Positions 23,359 through 32,323 of a stretch of DNA of 64,000 bases are shown piece by piece. The notes under the pieces were generated by a model. The model worked only from the letters and a program-made list of their open reading frames with translations, had not been told where the DNA came from and searched no databases. Source of the stretch: JAXGMV01 sp040768445 (GTDB lineage: Bacteria; Chloroflexota; Anaerolineae; Anaerolineales; Anaerolineaceae); the NCBI GenBank assembly GCA_040768445.1, contig JAXGMV010000001.1, positions 930,001-994,000 of the forward strand, in the 5' to 3' direction. Numbering within the stretch: position 1 is the first letter of the stretch; every line of letters starts with the position of its first letter. Made by a program: the position numbers and the translations under genes.

Positions 23359-24597
23359 TTAGTCGCCATCATCGGCGCGGCCGCCCATGATCACCACAGA
23401 TGGCATCAACCGGGCAATGACGCGCACCAGCCGGCCTTCCTGCAGGTCAATCACGCGCTGGATGTCCTTATAAGCCATGTAGGTCTCATCCGGTGCGACG
23501 CCGAAGCTGAGGATGTCGTGGTAGCGCATGTGCGATTGGTAGGCATGCTCATCGTGCCTGGCTTTTGCCTCGGTGCGTGAGCGCGGCCGGCCGGCGCCGT
23601 GCGAGGACGACCACAATGCCTCAGGTTTGCCGAGGCCTTCAACCAGGTAGCTGGGCGTACCGGAGGTGCCGGGGATCAGCCCGGTCTGGCCGGGGTATGC
23701 CGGTGTGGCGCCCTTGCGGTGGATGATCATACCTTGTTCCTTGAAGGCGAAGTTGTGATGGTTCTCGTAGCGCGCCTGCTGGCTCAAACCGCTGCGGTGT
23801 AAAAAGTGGTCATGGATCAGCTGGTGGTTGGCTTGGGCATAGCGCCCCATCAGCTCCATCACCTGCCAGTACTCCTGCCCGGCCTCACGGTCCAGCGGCA
23901 GCCATTCGTAGCCCTTGGGAATGCCGGAGGCGGCCAGGGCGGTCTCATGGCGGGCGACATCCACGTAGTGGTGCGCCAGCTTGTTACCAACCCCACGTGA
24001 GCCGCCGTGCGTCATAATGCATACGAAGCGCTCGCCCTGTTTGAAGGGCAGCCAATCGGCTTCGTGCAGCACCTCGCCTACCAGCGCGTCAAAGAAGTGA
24101 TTGCCGCCGCCGGAGGAGCCCAGCTGTTCGTGCGCCTGGGCACGGTGACCGCGCAGCACGGGGATGGACTGCCACAGGCTTTCATCCATCACCGGGTGAT
24201 CGCGCAGCTGGCTGCCTTTGAAGCCGGAGCCCAGACCAAAACTACTGACAGAGCGCATGTCGTTCGCCAGCTTCTGGCGCCCCTGCATGAATTCTGCTGG
24301 CGGCAGGTCGAGGACACTCAGCATCACGCGGCAGGCGATGTCGTAGCCGACAAAGGATGGGCTGACGGCGTTCTCCAACCCGATCACACCGCCGATGGGC
24401 AGGGCAAAGCCGGAGTGACCATCGGGCATGACCGCTGCGCGCACCGCCACCGGCAGGCGGGCTGCCGTTTCAATCTGGCGGTAGACGTGCTCATCCAGGT
24501 CAGTGCCGGGCTCACCAAAGTAGGTGATCGGCACCGGCTTAGCTCGCGGCGTCAGTTTGCCTGTCTGTGGGATGGGAGGATGTTTTTTCTTTGCCAT
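23359..24597 (-). CDS. rtcB: RtcB family RNA ligase-like protein
   Basis: This 412-residue member of the GTP- and Mn-dependent RNA ligase family joins 2',3'-cyclic-phosphate and 5'-OH RNA ends. Metal and catalytic motifs are recognisable: AVMPDGHSGFALPIGGV, GYDIACRV (metal-binding Cys kept, the usual following Gly is Arg), SSGGGNHFFD, THGGSRGVGNKLA (Asn where the canonical His of GLGH stands) and SSHGAGR carrying the guanylated histidine. The start at 24597 matches the family N-terminus. No archease gene is adjacent. The altered motifs suggest a divergent paralog. Confidence 0.88.
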   Translation of the reverse strand: MAKKKHPPIPQTGKLTPRAKPVPITYFGEPGTDLDEHVYRQIETAARLPVAVRAAVMPDGHSGFALPIGGVIGLENAVSPSFVGYDIACRVMLSVLDLPPAEFMQGRQKLANDMRSVSSFGLGSGFKGSQLRDHPVMDESLWQSIPVLRGHRAQAHEQLGSSGGGNHFFDALVGEVLHEADWLPFKQGERFVCIMTHGGSRGVGNKLAHHYVDVARHETALAASGIPKGYEWLPLDREAGQEYWQVMELMGRYAQANHQLIHDHFLHRSGLSQQARYENHHNFAFKEQGMIIHRKGATPAYPGQTGLIPGTSGTPSYLVEGLGKPEALWSSSHGAGRPRSRTEAKARHDEHAYQSHMRYHDILSFGVAPDETYMAYKDIQRVIDLQEGRLVRVIARLMPSVVIMGGRADDGD

Positions 24598-24723
24598 GTG
24601 ATATCCGGCGGCAGGGAGCGTGTGAATCCACTGCTGCCTGGTTTGATTATATCGCATGCGCGTAGAGCATTCTTCCTGCTATATAATCATCGAGTCTGAA
24701 TTTCCGCCTTACGTTTTGCTCTG

Positions 24724-24830
24724 GTAGGGGCGTCCCAATGGGACGCCCAAATAATTGCATTACTGCCCTGAAGTGGGCGACCCAGTGGGTCGCACCCTAC
24801 AGGTCGGATTTCTAAATCCGACGTTTTGCG
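24724..24830. repeat. palindromic repeats between rtcB and the RarA-like gene
   Basis: GGGGCGTCCCAATGGGACGCCC (24726-24747), GGGCGACCCAGTGGGTCGC (24775-24793) and the hairpin GTCGGAT-N6-ATCCGAC (24803-24822) follow one another. Further GCCCCGG and TTCGACAGGCTCAGG repeats reach 25000. The 420-bp gap has no gene. Confidence 0.75.
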
Positions 24831-25017
24831 GCGGGTAAGGATACCCGCTTCTGAGATGCAGAATGTCCCGTTGGCTGAGCGGCCGTAGGTTCCGGTGGCT
24901 GAGCTTGTCGAAGCCTCGGTAACGAAGCCCCGGTATCTAAGCCCCGGGAACGAAGCCCCGGTATTCTCCCCACCCTTCGACAGGCTCAGGGTCCAGGGCG
25001 CAAGCCTCGCAGCCCGC

Positions 25018-25590
25018 TTACTTGCTCTTGTGATACGCTGCCAGCAGACGGTCGTAGTAGGTGCGGTCGCGGGTCTCCAGCTCGGGGTGGACGCGCGAGG
25101 CTTCCGTCAGGAAGTGCTCAAAGCCGCGCCCCATCTCCTGGCCGCGCCGGGTGTGCATGTCCGCCGCGTAATCAGGGATGTGCGGCAGCAGCTCACCGTC
25201 AGCCACACCGGCCTTCACCCAGTTGAGCAGCTCATCACTGGAGCGATCTTTCTTGCACAGGCACAGGTAACGTACAGCATGCGCCGTGAACAGCTCGCGG
25301 TCGCCCTCACCGTAGCGGAACTGCTCGCGCATCACCCGCAGGTTGTTGATCAGCACTGGCGCCAGCGGGTCGCCCATGCCGATATCTTCCACCGCAATCA
25401 CGGTCAACCTCTGCCAGACCTTGGCTTCCAGCTCGGCGCTGGTGGCAATCAGCTCATAGGCGGTCAGCACGGCGTTCTCAGTGTTGCCGCGCCGGATCTC
25501 CTTCTGAAGTGTCGAAATCAGCTCATCTGCCGGCAGGTCGTGCAGTGTTTTGACCTTCTGCCAGGGGTCACGCGGTAATTGATGTTCCAT
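25018..25590 (-). CDS. stand-alone RarA/MgsA C-terminal-like domain protein
   Basis: The 190-residue protein corresponds to the helical C-terminal region of the replication-associated recombination ATPase RarA: DELISTLQKEIRRGNTENAVLTAYELI, then VIAVEDIGMGDPLAPVLINN and TAHAVRYLCLCKKD. The AAA+ ATPase and clamp-binding parts are missing, with no sign of a frameshift remnant upstream. It may oligomerise or act with a full-length RarA elsewhere. It follows the amidohydrolase gene by 35 bp and probably shares its transcript. Confidence 0.75.
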   Translation of the reverse strand: MEHQLPRDPWQKVKTLHDLPADELISTLQKEIRRGNTENAVLTAYELIATSAELEAKVWQRLTVIAVEDIGMGDPLAPVLINNLRVMREQFRYGEGDRELFTAHAVRYLCLCKKDRSSDELLNWVKAGVADGELLPHIPDYAADMHTRRGQEMGRGFEHFLTEASRVHPELETRDRTYYDRLLAAYHKSK

Positions 25591-25625
25591 CGGCCTACTC
25601 TCCTATCCAAATTATGGGGCTTAGA

Positions 25626-26951
25626 TTAATCCAATTTTTCAATCCGCCGCTGAAGTTCACGGCGGTCGTCTTCCAACTCAGACCGTGCTTGGCGGTAGTC
25701 CAGCGTGATCCACTCACCCTCGCGCAGCAGCCAGTTCCCAGCCACCATCACATCCGTCACGGACTGACCCGTGAGGGCGTACACCAGCGCGGTATAGACG
25801 TCCTGCCCGGCACGCGGCGCCCAGCCCACGGCATCCAGGTCCAGCGCAATCAGGTCAGCTTGCTTGCCCCGCTCCAGTGAGCCAATTTTGTCAGCCAGCC
25901 CCATACCGCGTGCACCGCCCAGGGTCGCCATCTCCACAATCTTGCGAGCCGACACTGCCCCGGGCTGACCCTCGCGGTGCGATGCCAGCTTGGCGGTCAG
26001 GTTCATCTCGAGGAACAGGTCATAGGCGTTGGCGTTGGCGACATTGTCGGTGCCAATGGCAACATTCACGCCGTGCGCCAGCATGGCTTTCACCGGCGCG
26101 GCACCAGCGCCGCTGCGCATGGCAGCTGATGAGCAGGTCACTGCGGTGAAGGGTGTCTGTGCCAGCAGGTGCATGTCGCTTTCCTGCAACTGCACGCAGT
26201 GTGCCGCCAGCACCGGGTGCTTGAGAACCCCCAGGTGCACCATCTCCTCAGCGGCGCTTCGCCCAAAGTGTTTGCGGCAGTAGTCATCCTCGCCAGTGTC
26301 TGTCAGCATGTGAATATGGAAGCCGGCGCCGTACTGCTCAGCCAGCGGCAGCTCCTGCAGAATGGTCTCAACGCGGTTGTCCTCAAACAGGGCATGCGGT
26401 CCCAACCAGGGTGTGATCAGTGGGTAACCCTGTGCCTGATGCAGGAAATCCCCTGCAGCCGCCACCTCGCGCGCCGTTTTGACGTCATCCTTCTCATCCA
26501 CAATGCCGTAGCTCAATATGGCGCGCATGCCGCTCTGCTTCACCACGGGCAGGACTTTGTCCATGTAGAAATACTGGTCAGCGAAGCAGGTTGTACCGGT
26601 GCGGATCATCTCGGCACACGAGACCGCCACGGCAGCCGGCACCATCCCGGCATCTGCCACATATTCGATGATGCGGATGGAGTTGTACCAGCCTTCAAAA
26701 GTGAAGAGCGAATGTCCCTCGGCGATGCCTCTGAAGAGCACCATGGGTGTATGGGCATGGGCGTTCACCAGCCCGGGCATCACCAGCCTGTTCTTCAAGT
26801 AAACCGCTCCGGCAGACAGCGCCGGCGGCATGCCCTCAGCGGAGCCCACTTCGATGATCTGCCCGCCCTCCAGCACCAGGTAACCGGGCTGGTAGCAATG
26901 GGCTTCAGCATCCAGGGTCAATACGGCATCGGCAATGATAACTTGGGGCAT
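25626..26951 (-). CDS. mtaD: amidohydrolase, MTA/SAH deaminase-like
   Basis: This 441-residue metal-dependent deaminase of the TRZ/ATZ group fits 5'-methylthioadenosine/S-adenosylhomocysteine deaminases. Metal ligands are visible in order: NAHAHTPMV (HxH), HIHMLTD, AAHCVQL and GTDNVA. A C-terminal composite beta-sandwich closes with GKQADLIALDLD. The product would act in SAM by-product salvage; two SAM hydroxide adenosyltransferase genes lie 23 kb away. The substrate could also be another aminated base. The gene is transcribed with the RarA-like gene behind it. Confidence 0.85.
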   Translation of the reverse strand: MPQVIIADAVLTLDAEAHCYQPGYLVLEGGQIIEVGSAEGMPPALSAGAVYLKNRLVMPGLVNAHAHTPMVLFRGIAEGHSLFTFEGWYNSIRIIEYVADAGMVPAAVAVSCAEMIRTGTTCFADQYFYMDKVLPVVKQSGMRAILSYGIVDEKDDVKTAREVAAAGDFLHQAQGYPLITPWLGPHALFEDNRVETILQELPLAEQYGAGFHIHMLTDTGEDDYCRKHFGRSAAEEMVHLGVLKHPVLAAHCVQLQESDMHLLAQTPFTAVTCSSAAMRSGAGAAPVKAMLAHGVNVAIGTDNVANANAYDLFLEMNLTAKLASHREGQPGAVSARKIVEMATLGGARGMGLADKIGSLERGKQADLIALDLDAVGWAPRAGQDVYTALVYALTGQSVTDVMVAGNWLLREGEWITLDYRQARSELEDDRRELQRRIEKLD

Positions 26952-27135
26952 CTTTCACCTCGTCAAAGGAATTCTCACAGTGTGTATGCCCTATTATAGT
27001 CCGTACGATGGTTTAGATGATACTCCACAGGCTAATTATCTGATAATCCGCTGTATGGCAAGCGGTGATAAAATTGGACTTACATACTCCGGTGAAAGAC
27101 CTGCAATGTATGGCAAGGATGCCGGGTGACCTGCG

Positions 27136-29907
27136 ATGAAGTTGATGTTTAAACAAAAAATAACTGGCAAAACGCTTCCAAAAAAAGCGTCCGATTTCAA
27201 ACCCCTGCCGGAGTTCGATTACCGCGCAGCTGACGGGCATTTTACAGCGCTGTTCAGCCTGTACGGCAGGACCGTCCTGCTGACCGTGATTGGCACAGCG
27301 GATAGTGAAGAAGACCTGGCGCTGTTCAAACACATCGACAGGTTGTACGAAGCACACTTCTCTGATGGTAATCCCTTTTACATCATTATAGACACCACCC
27401 ACATGCAGCCTCTCGGGCTGGAGGTGCGGCGCGCCTTTATAAACCGCACCCTGGGCGGTTTTGTACCAAAGCGTGCCATCATGTTTGGCATGAGCCAGGC
27501 ACTTATGACCATGATTCAGCTGGGACAGCGCATCTCGCCCACATTCAAACAGCTGGAGTTGGCCAACAACCTGGATGAAGCCCTGAAACAGCTCGCCCGA
27601 GATATAACGGTTAAGGATAAACATGCGCCGACAGCCAGCCAGCTGAACGAACGCGAGCAGGAACTGCTCTCAGCGCTCTCCGGCATGATTTGGAACAGCG
27701 ATTATGAACAGCGGCTGCAGCAGCTTGAGCCGGATGACCCGTTTGTTGACCTGTACCATGCCGTGGCATCCCTGCAGCGCGACTTCCAAATCCTGCAGGA
27801 GTCTAATGCACGCAGCCGGCAGGCGCTGACGCAGGCGAACATCAAACTGAGAGAACGCGTCGAGGAAAAAACACAGCAGCTCTCGCAAACCGAGGAGAAT
27901 TACCAGCTGGTGGTGGAATCGGCTTCTGACGGCATCGTCATCCTGGACGAAGGGGTGGTGCGTTATGCCAACCCGCAGATGCTGGCGATGGTCGGTTACG
28001 CCTGGGATGAAGTATTCGGACAGCCCATTGAAAAATTTGCCAGCGACGGTGTACGCAAAGCCATTCAAGATATGGTCAGCCGCCGTCGTCATGCCGGCGA
28101 GAACATCAGTACCCGCCGCGACACGGCATTGATTAACAAACAAGGCGAACCGGTGCCTGTAGAGATCCAGGCCACACTGATGCCGCACGAAGAGCAAACC
28201 ACCATACTGGCATTTGTGCGCGACATGACCAACCGCAAGCGCATGGAGCAAGCTGAGAAAGATGCCCGCATCCTGGCTGAGACGCTGCGCGATGCCGGCA
28301 CCATTCTCAGCTCAACCCTCGACCGCAAGGAGGTCATTAATCGGGTGATCAGCCTGGCACAACGCCTGGTGCCCTATGATGTCTGCGAGGTGTTCATGGT
28401 TGACGAAAAAACATCCAGCTTAAACCGGATTTTTATTACCGACCCGGCTTTTGATGATTACCTCGTGATGCCCGACAATACGACTTACAACATAGCAGAA
28501 TGGCCGACCTACCGCTCTATTCTTGAGACTGGAAAACCGATCATTGTTTCGGACTCCCACAACTATTCGGATTGGGTGTGGGTGGAAGACAATAAAAATG
28601 TTGCATGTTGGATGGGTGTACCGCTGGTCATTCGGGATAAGGTCATCGCCATTATTTCACTTTACATCGACAAGACTAATTTTTATACGCAGGATCACTT
28701 CAAAAACGTCCAGCTGTTTGCCCAACAGGCTAACCTGGCGCTTGAAAATGCCTGGTTGTTTGAAGAAGCCACCCAGCGCATCAAGGAGCTGTCGATCCTG
28801 AATGATATCGGCGACGCGCTTTCCGAAATCGAAAGTGTGCCCGACCTGTTCGAGACCATCTGCCAGAAGGTGATGGCGATCTTTGATGTAAACAACTTCT
28901 CGGTAATCATCTATCACGAGGATATGGACGAGTATTCCATCATCTACTGGATGCGCGACGGTGAACACCAGCCGGTTGAACGCCGTATTGTGGATTTTCC
29001 ACCGCTTCTGGGTGTAATGAATGACCGCCGTTCGCTGTTCATCAAAACACGTGAAGCCTACCTTGCATATCCTGGCGTCATGGACAGCTGGTACAGGGAT
29101 CTACCGATGGAATCGTGGATGGGCGTGCCGCTGACATCTTCCGGCAAGGTTGTCGGTGTACTCTCGACGCTTACGCGGGAAGCGGGCAAGGCATTCACTG
29201 ATGAAGATTTCTCACTGTTCAATATCATTGGTTCGCAGGTCTCGGCAGCTGTTGAAAAAGAACATTTGCGCAAGGAAACAGAGGATGAGGCTGTGGCGCA
29301 GGAGCGGCAGCGCCTGGCGCGTGACCTGCACGACTCCATCTCCCAACTGCTCTACAGCCAGGTGCTGTATGGTGATGCAGCCCGCAAGTATATGACAGCC
29401 GGCCATACGACACAGGCGCTGGACTATATGCACCAGATGACAAACACTTCCCGCCAGGCGCTGCGCGAGATGCGCTTGATGATATTTGAGCTGCGCCCGC
29501 AGGCACTGCAGGAACATGGACTGGAAAATGCCATCAACAACCGCCTGGAGCAGGTGGAACGGCGCACCGGCATCAACGCCCGCCTGAACAACCTGTTAGC
29601 GTGTGACCTGCCACTGGACGTGGAAACTGAGTTGTATTATTTAATTATTGAAGCGTTGAATAATGCCATCAAGCATGCCCGGGCTGAGAACATCCACATC
29701 AACCTGTACCAGGAGAACAACAGCGCAGTGCTGCAGGTCATTGATGATGGCCAGGGGTTTGAACCCGGTACCGGTAAAGCGGGTATTGGATTGAAAAGCA
29801 TGCGCGAACGGGCTGAAAAGCTGGGCGGCAGCCTTGATATTCAGTCTGATACAGACAGTGGGACGACGATAACCGTAAGGTTTGTGTGTAAGGAGGAAAA
29901 CGTATGA
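27136..29907 (+). CDS. cytoplasmic sensor histidine kinase, PAS-GAF-GAF-HisKA_3-HATPase
   Basis: The 923-residue kinase has an N-terminal ~150-residue domain of uncertain type (SpoIIAA/STAS-like pattern), a helical linker to 250, PAS (~255-370), GAF (~385-545), a second GAF (~555-705) and HisKA_3. The phospho-acceptor is His732 in ERQRLARDLHDSISQ. The HATPase has N-box Asn842/Asn843 and DDGQGFEPG. No membrane segment is visible. The stop overlaps the response-regulator start by 4 bp (ATGA), so this is a cognate pair. The ligands of the GAF domains cannot be predicted. Confidence 0.93.
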   Translation: MKLMFKQKITGKTLPKKASDFKPLPEFDYRAADGHFTALFSLYGRTVLLTVIGTADSEEDLALFKHIDRLYEAHFSDGNPFYIIIDTTHMQPLGLEVRRAFINRTLGGFVPKRAIMFGMSQALMTMIQLGQRISPTFKQLELANNLDEALKQLARDITVKDKHAPTASQLNEREQELLSALSGMIWNSDYEQRLQQLEPDDPFVDLYHAVASLQRDFQILQESNARSRQALTQANIKLRERVEEKTQQLSQTEENYQLVVESASDGIVILDEGVVRYANPQMLAMVGYAWDEVFGQPIEKFASDGVRKAIQDMVSRRRHAGENISTRRDTALINKQGEPVPVEIQATLMPHEEQTTILAFVRDMTNRKRMEQAEKDARILAETLRDAGTILSSTLDRKEVINRVISLAQRLVPYDVCEVFMVDEKTSSLNRIFITDPAFDDYLVMPDNTTYNIAEWPTYRSILETGKPIIVSDSHNYSDWVWVEDNKNVACWMGVPLVIRDKVIAIISLYIDKTNFYTQDHFKNVQLFAQQANLALENAWLFEEATQRIKELSILNDIGDALSEIESVPDLFETICQKVMAIFDVNNFSVIIYHEDMDEYSIIYWMRDGEHQPVERRIVDFPPLLGVMNDRRSLFIKTREAYLAYPGVMDSWYRDLPMESWMGVPLTSSGKVVGVLSTLTREAGKAFTDEDFSLFNIIGSQVSAAVEKEHLRKETEDEAVAQERQRLARDLHDSISQLLYSQVLYGDAARKYMTAGHTTQALDYMHQMTNTSRQALREMRLMIFELRPQALQEHGLENAINNRLEQVERRTGINARLNNLLACDLPLDVETELYYLIIEALNNAIKHARAENIHINLYQENNSAVLQVIDDGQGFEPGTGKAGIGLKSMRERAEKLGGSLDIQSDTDSGTTITVRFVCKEENV

Positions 29908-30554
29908 CCAGCCAGATCAGTATTTTGTTAGTTGAAGATCACACCATTGTGAGAGGGGGGCTGGCGGCAATCATTGGTTTTGAAGCGGATATGAAGGTAG
30001 TCGGCGAAGCTTCTGACGGGGTTGAAGCTGTAGAGATGGCGCGCCGGTTGAAGCCGGATGTGATCATCATGGACCTGCTGATGCCGAGGATGGACGGCAT
30101 CGAAGCGATGGCCCATATCAGGGCCGAAGATCCCGATGCACACATCCTGGTTTTGACCAGCTTTGGCGATACCGATAAGATGCTGCAGGCTGTAAAAGCG
30201 GGCGCACAGGGTTATATCCTCAAAAATGCCCCGCCTGAGGAACTGCTGAACGCCGTCCGTGATGTCTCACGCGGCGCCATTTCCTTCCAGCCATCCATCG
30301 CGCACCAGATCATCGACGGGCTTTCAAAATCGGAACGGGTTGAACAGCAGGAAGAGCCGCTGACTGCCCGCGAGACCGAGGTGCTGGTGATGATTGCCAA
30401 CGGCTTGAGCAATGACGACATTGCCAAAGCGCTCACCATCAGCAAGCGCACGGTCAATGTGCACATCAACAATATCATGGGCAAACTGCACCTGGCCAAC
30501 CGGGCACAGGCAGCCATTTATGCGGTGCGCAAGGGTCTGATCACCGTCTTTTAG
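29904..30554 (+). CDS. LuxR/NarL-family response regulator
   Basis: This 216-residue regulator has a receiver domain (residues 1-120, phospho-acceptor Asp57 in IIMDLLMPRMDG, Thr/Lys switch residues in VLTSFGD and ILKNAPP) and a C-terminal LuxR HTH (about 148-210, LTARETEVLVMIANGLSNDDIAKALTISKRTV). It is coupled to the kinase gene upstream by a 4-bp overlap. Target genes are unknown. Confidence 0.95.
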   Translation: MTSQISILLVEDHTIVRGGLAAIIGFEADMKVVGEASDGVEAVEMARRLKPDVIIMDLLMPRMDGIEAMAHIRAEDPDAHILVLTSFGDTDKMLQAVKAGAQGYILKNAPPEELLNAVRDVSRGAISFQPSIAHQIIDGLSKSERVEQQEEPLTARETEVLVMIANGLSNDDIAKALTISKRTVNVHINNIMGKLHLANRAQAAIYAVRKGLITVF

Positions 30555-30573
30555 CGCTGGTTGACCCTGCTTA

Positions 30574-30625
30574 AGACAGGATCGTCCTGTCTACGACAGG
30601 AAAGTCCTGCGTTTATGGCAGGATA
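30574..30625. terminator. hairpins between convergent genes
   Basis: AGACAGGA-TCG-TCCTGTCT (30574-30592) is a perfect 8-bp stem, followed by GACAGGA-AAG-TCCTGC. No long T-tract follows. They may act as a bidirectional transcription block between the regulator and the cupin gene. Confidence 0.45.
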
Positions 30626-30966
30626 TTCGTGCGGTCTTCCTTGTTGGGCACCAGGCACAGGAACTTGAACGGTTTCTTGCCGGTGCTCTGGTACCAGTGC
30701 GGCACACCGGCAGGGATAAAGACCACACTGCCCTTTTTTACCTCAAATACCTCATCCCCAATACCCACGCGGGCGCGCCCGCCCAACACATACTGCTCAT
30801 GCTCCACCAGGTTGGTGTGATTGGGCATACTGCCGCCGGGCTGAATGATGAAGCAGCGCATGGCAAAGTTGGGCGCTTCTTCGGGTGAGATTAACATCTT
30901 GCGGGTGACGCCTTCGCCGCCTGGGATCACTTCTGCTTCGATTTGCTTAAACTGTTTGACTGACAT
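30613..30966 (-). CDS. cupin-domain protein
   Basis: This 117-residue single-cupin protein has the metal-site pattern NHTNLVEHEQYVLGGRARV (His, His, Glu) and the second-motif histidine in FIPAGVPHWYQS. The start at 30966 (Met-Ser-Val-Lys) fits the cupin family better than a start 114 bases upstream in the spacer. It is the last gene of the minus-strand metal-sulfur block, separated from the DUF59 gene by about 140 bp. Catalytic or binding role unknown. Confidence 0.82.
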   Translation of the reverse strand: MSVKQFKQIEAEVIPGGEGVTRKMLISPEEAPNFAMRCFIIQPGGSMPNHTNLVEHEQYVLGGRARVGIGDEVFEVKKGSVVFIPAGVPHWYQSTGKKPFKFLCLVPNKEDRTNILP

Positions 30967-31104
30967 CCTGTCACGCTCCATTCGACTTGTATTGAGGCTG
31001 CCGCAGTCACGGGGGTGCGGCAGAGAAAATCCATCATTAACCTCAGGGGTTAACCCGATTATATGATGGATTGCTGACAAAGGCTGTTATTTTGAGGTGA
31101 AAAT

Positions 31105-31407
31105 TTACGGCTCCATCAGGGATTGGAGTATTTCGTTGAGCTGATCAGCCTGCGAATAGCCTTCCACCCTCAATCGCTGCCCGGTGACGCCGGGTGTTTC
31201 ATTAATGGCCTGCATGATGCTGAGCGCCAGCGGCACGGCAATCGGGCACAGCGGTGATGAGGGGCGAAAAATTGAGGATACCACGCCGCTATCGTCCACT
31301 TCAAGCTCTTCCACCAACCGCATGCGCATCACGCTCATGCCAGTTTCAGGGTCAATTACTTGCGCCAGTTTCTCTTCAACGGCTTTCAGAATATCCTCTT
31401 TTGGCAT
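31105..31407 (-). CDS. DUF59/MIP18-family protein, SufT-like
   Basis: This 100-residue protein has the pattern of DUF59 proteins that help assemble or transfer iron-sulfur clusters: VIDPETGMSVMRMRLVEEL, then RPSSPLCPIAVPLALSI with the conserved cysteine, then VTGQRLRVEGY. AAGGA lies before the ATG at 31407. The stop codon of the upstream ATPase gene is one base before its start. Its position in a block with two ferredoxin-ATPases supports a cluster-handling role. Confidence 0.85.
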   Translation of the reverse strand: MPKEDILKAVEEKLAQVIDPETGMSVMRMRLVEELEVDDSGVVSSIFRPSSPLCPIAVPLALSIMQAINETPGVTGQRLRVEGYSQADQLNEILQSLMEP

Positions 31408-31408
31408 T

Positions 31409-32323
31409 TTATCCTTCTTTCGCTGGTACAAGCCTGTTCAACACGGCTTGCCAGCTCTGCCGAATGACGGCTGAGGCAGGTGCGTCGGGGTATGCGTCCG
31501 TAACCGGCTGACCCTGCAGCATGGCTGAGGGCACAGCTTCATCATAAGGGATCAGCCCAAGAACCTCAATACCCTGTTCCTGCGCAAATGCAATGATCTC
31601 ATCAGTGCTCTCCTGGTAAAGGTCAGCCTTGTTGATGCACAGCACCGCCGGGATGCGGAAATGCTGCAAGGTTGCCAGGATGCGCTTCATATCATGGAAG
31701 CCCGCCTGTCCCGGTTCGGTGACAATCAACCCCAGGTCAGCGCCGCTGCAGGCTGAGATGACCGGGCAGCCAATGCCAGGCGGACCGTCGATGATTACCA
31801 GGTCAGCATCCGTGTCGCGTGCCTGCAGCCTGCCAAATTGGCGCACCAGCGTGACCAGCTTGCCGGAGTTCTCTTTACCGGCAAACAACTCGGCGTGAAA
31901 CAGGTCACCGTAGGGGGTTGTAGAATGAAACCAGTACCCGTCCTGCTGGGGCACCATGCTGATCGCCCCTTCAGGGCAGGCATAAACACAGGCGGCACAG
32001 CCGTCACAGGCAACAGGGTCAATCCAGTAAGCTGGCAGATGGGCGGGGTCCGGGAAGATGGCATCATAGCGGCAGACGCTCACACAGGCGCCGCAGCCGG
32101 TGCACAGGGGTGTGTCAATTTCTGCCATGGCGCCGCCCCAGAATTCCTGGGTTTGAACGGTTTGTGGTTTAAGTACCAGCCCCAGGTTGGCGGCATCCAC
32201 ATCAGCATCAACAAACAGGGCACGGATACCGTAAGCAGGATCGCTGCTCAGGTGTGCAAACGCGGCCGCGACGCTGGTCTTACCAGTGCCGCCTTTACCG
32301 CTTAAGATCACAAGTTGTTTCAT
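31409..32323 (-). CDS. MinD/Nbp35-type P-loop ATPase with inserted 2x[4Fe-4S] ferredoxin domain (first)
   Basis: This 304-residue protein has the deviant Walker A LSGKGGTGKTSV (residues 7-18). A ferredoxin insert has CTGCGACVSVCRYDA (about 74-88) and CDGCAACVYACPEGA (about 106-120). The MinD-like switch VIIDGPPGIGCPV is followed by the C-terminal ATPase half. Such ATPases accompany NifX/ORP-type proteins in anaerobes, where they are thought to load or move metal-sulfur clusters. It overlaps the second ATPase gene by 4 bp. Confidence 0.9.
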   Translation of the reverse strand: MKQLVILSGKGGTGKTSVAAAFAHLSSDPAYGIRALFVDADVDAANLGLVLKPQTVQTQEFWGGAMAEIDTPLCTGCGACVSVCRYDAIFPDPAHLPAYWIDPVACDGCAACVYACPEGAISMVPQQDGYWFHSTTPYGDLFHAELFAGKENSGKLVTLVRQFGRLQARDTDADLVIIDGPPGIGCPVISACSGADLGLIVTEPGQAGFHDMKRILATLQHFRIPAVLCINKADLYQESTDEIIAFAQEQGIEVLGLIPYDEAVPSAMLQGQPVTDAYPDAPASAVIRQSWQAVLNRLVPAKEG

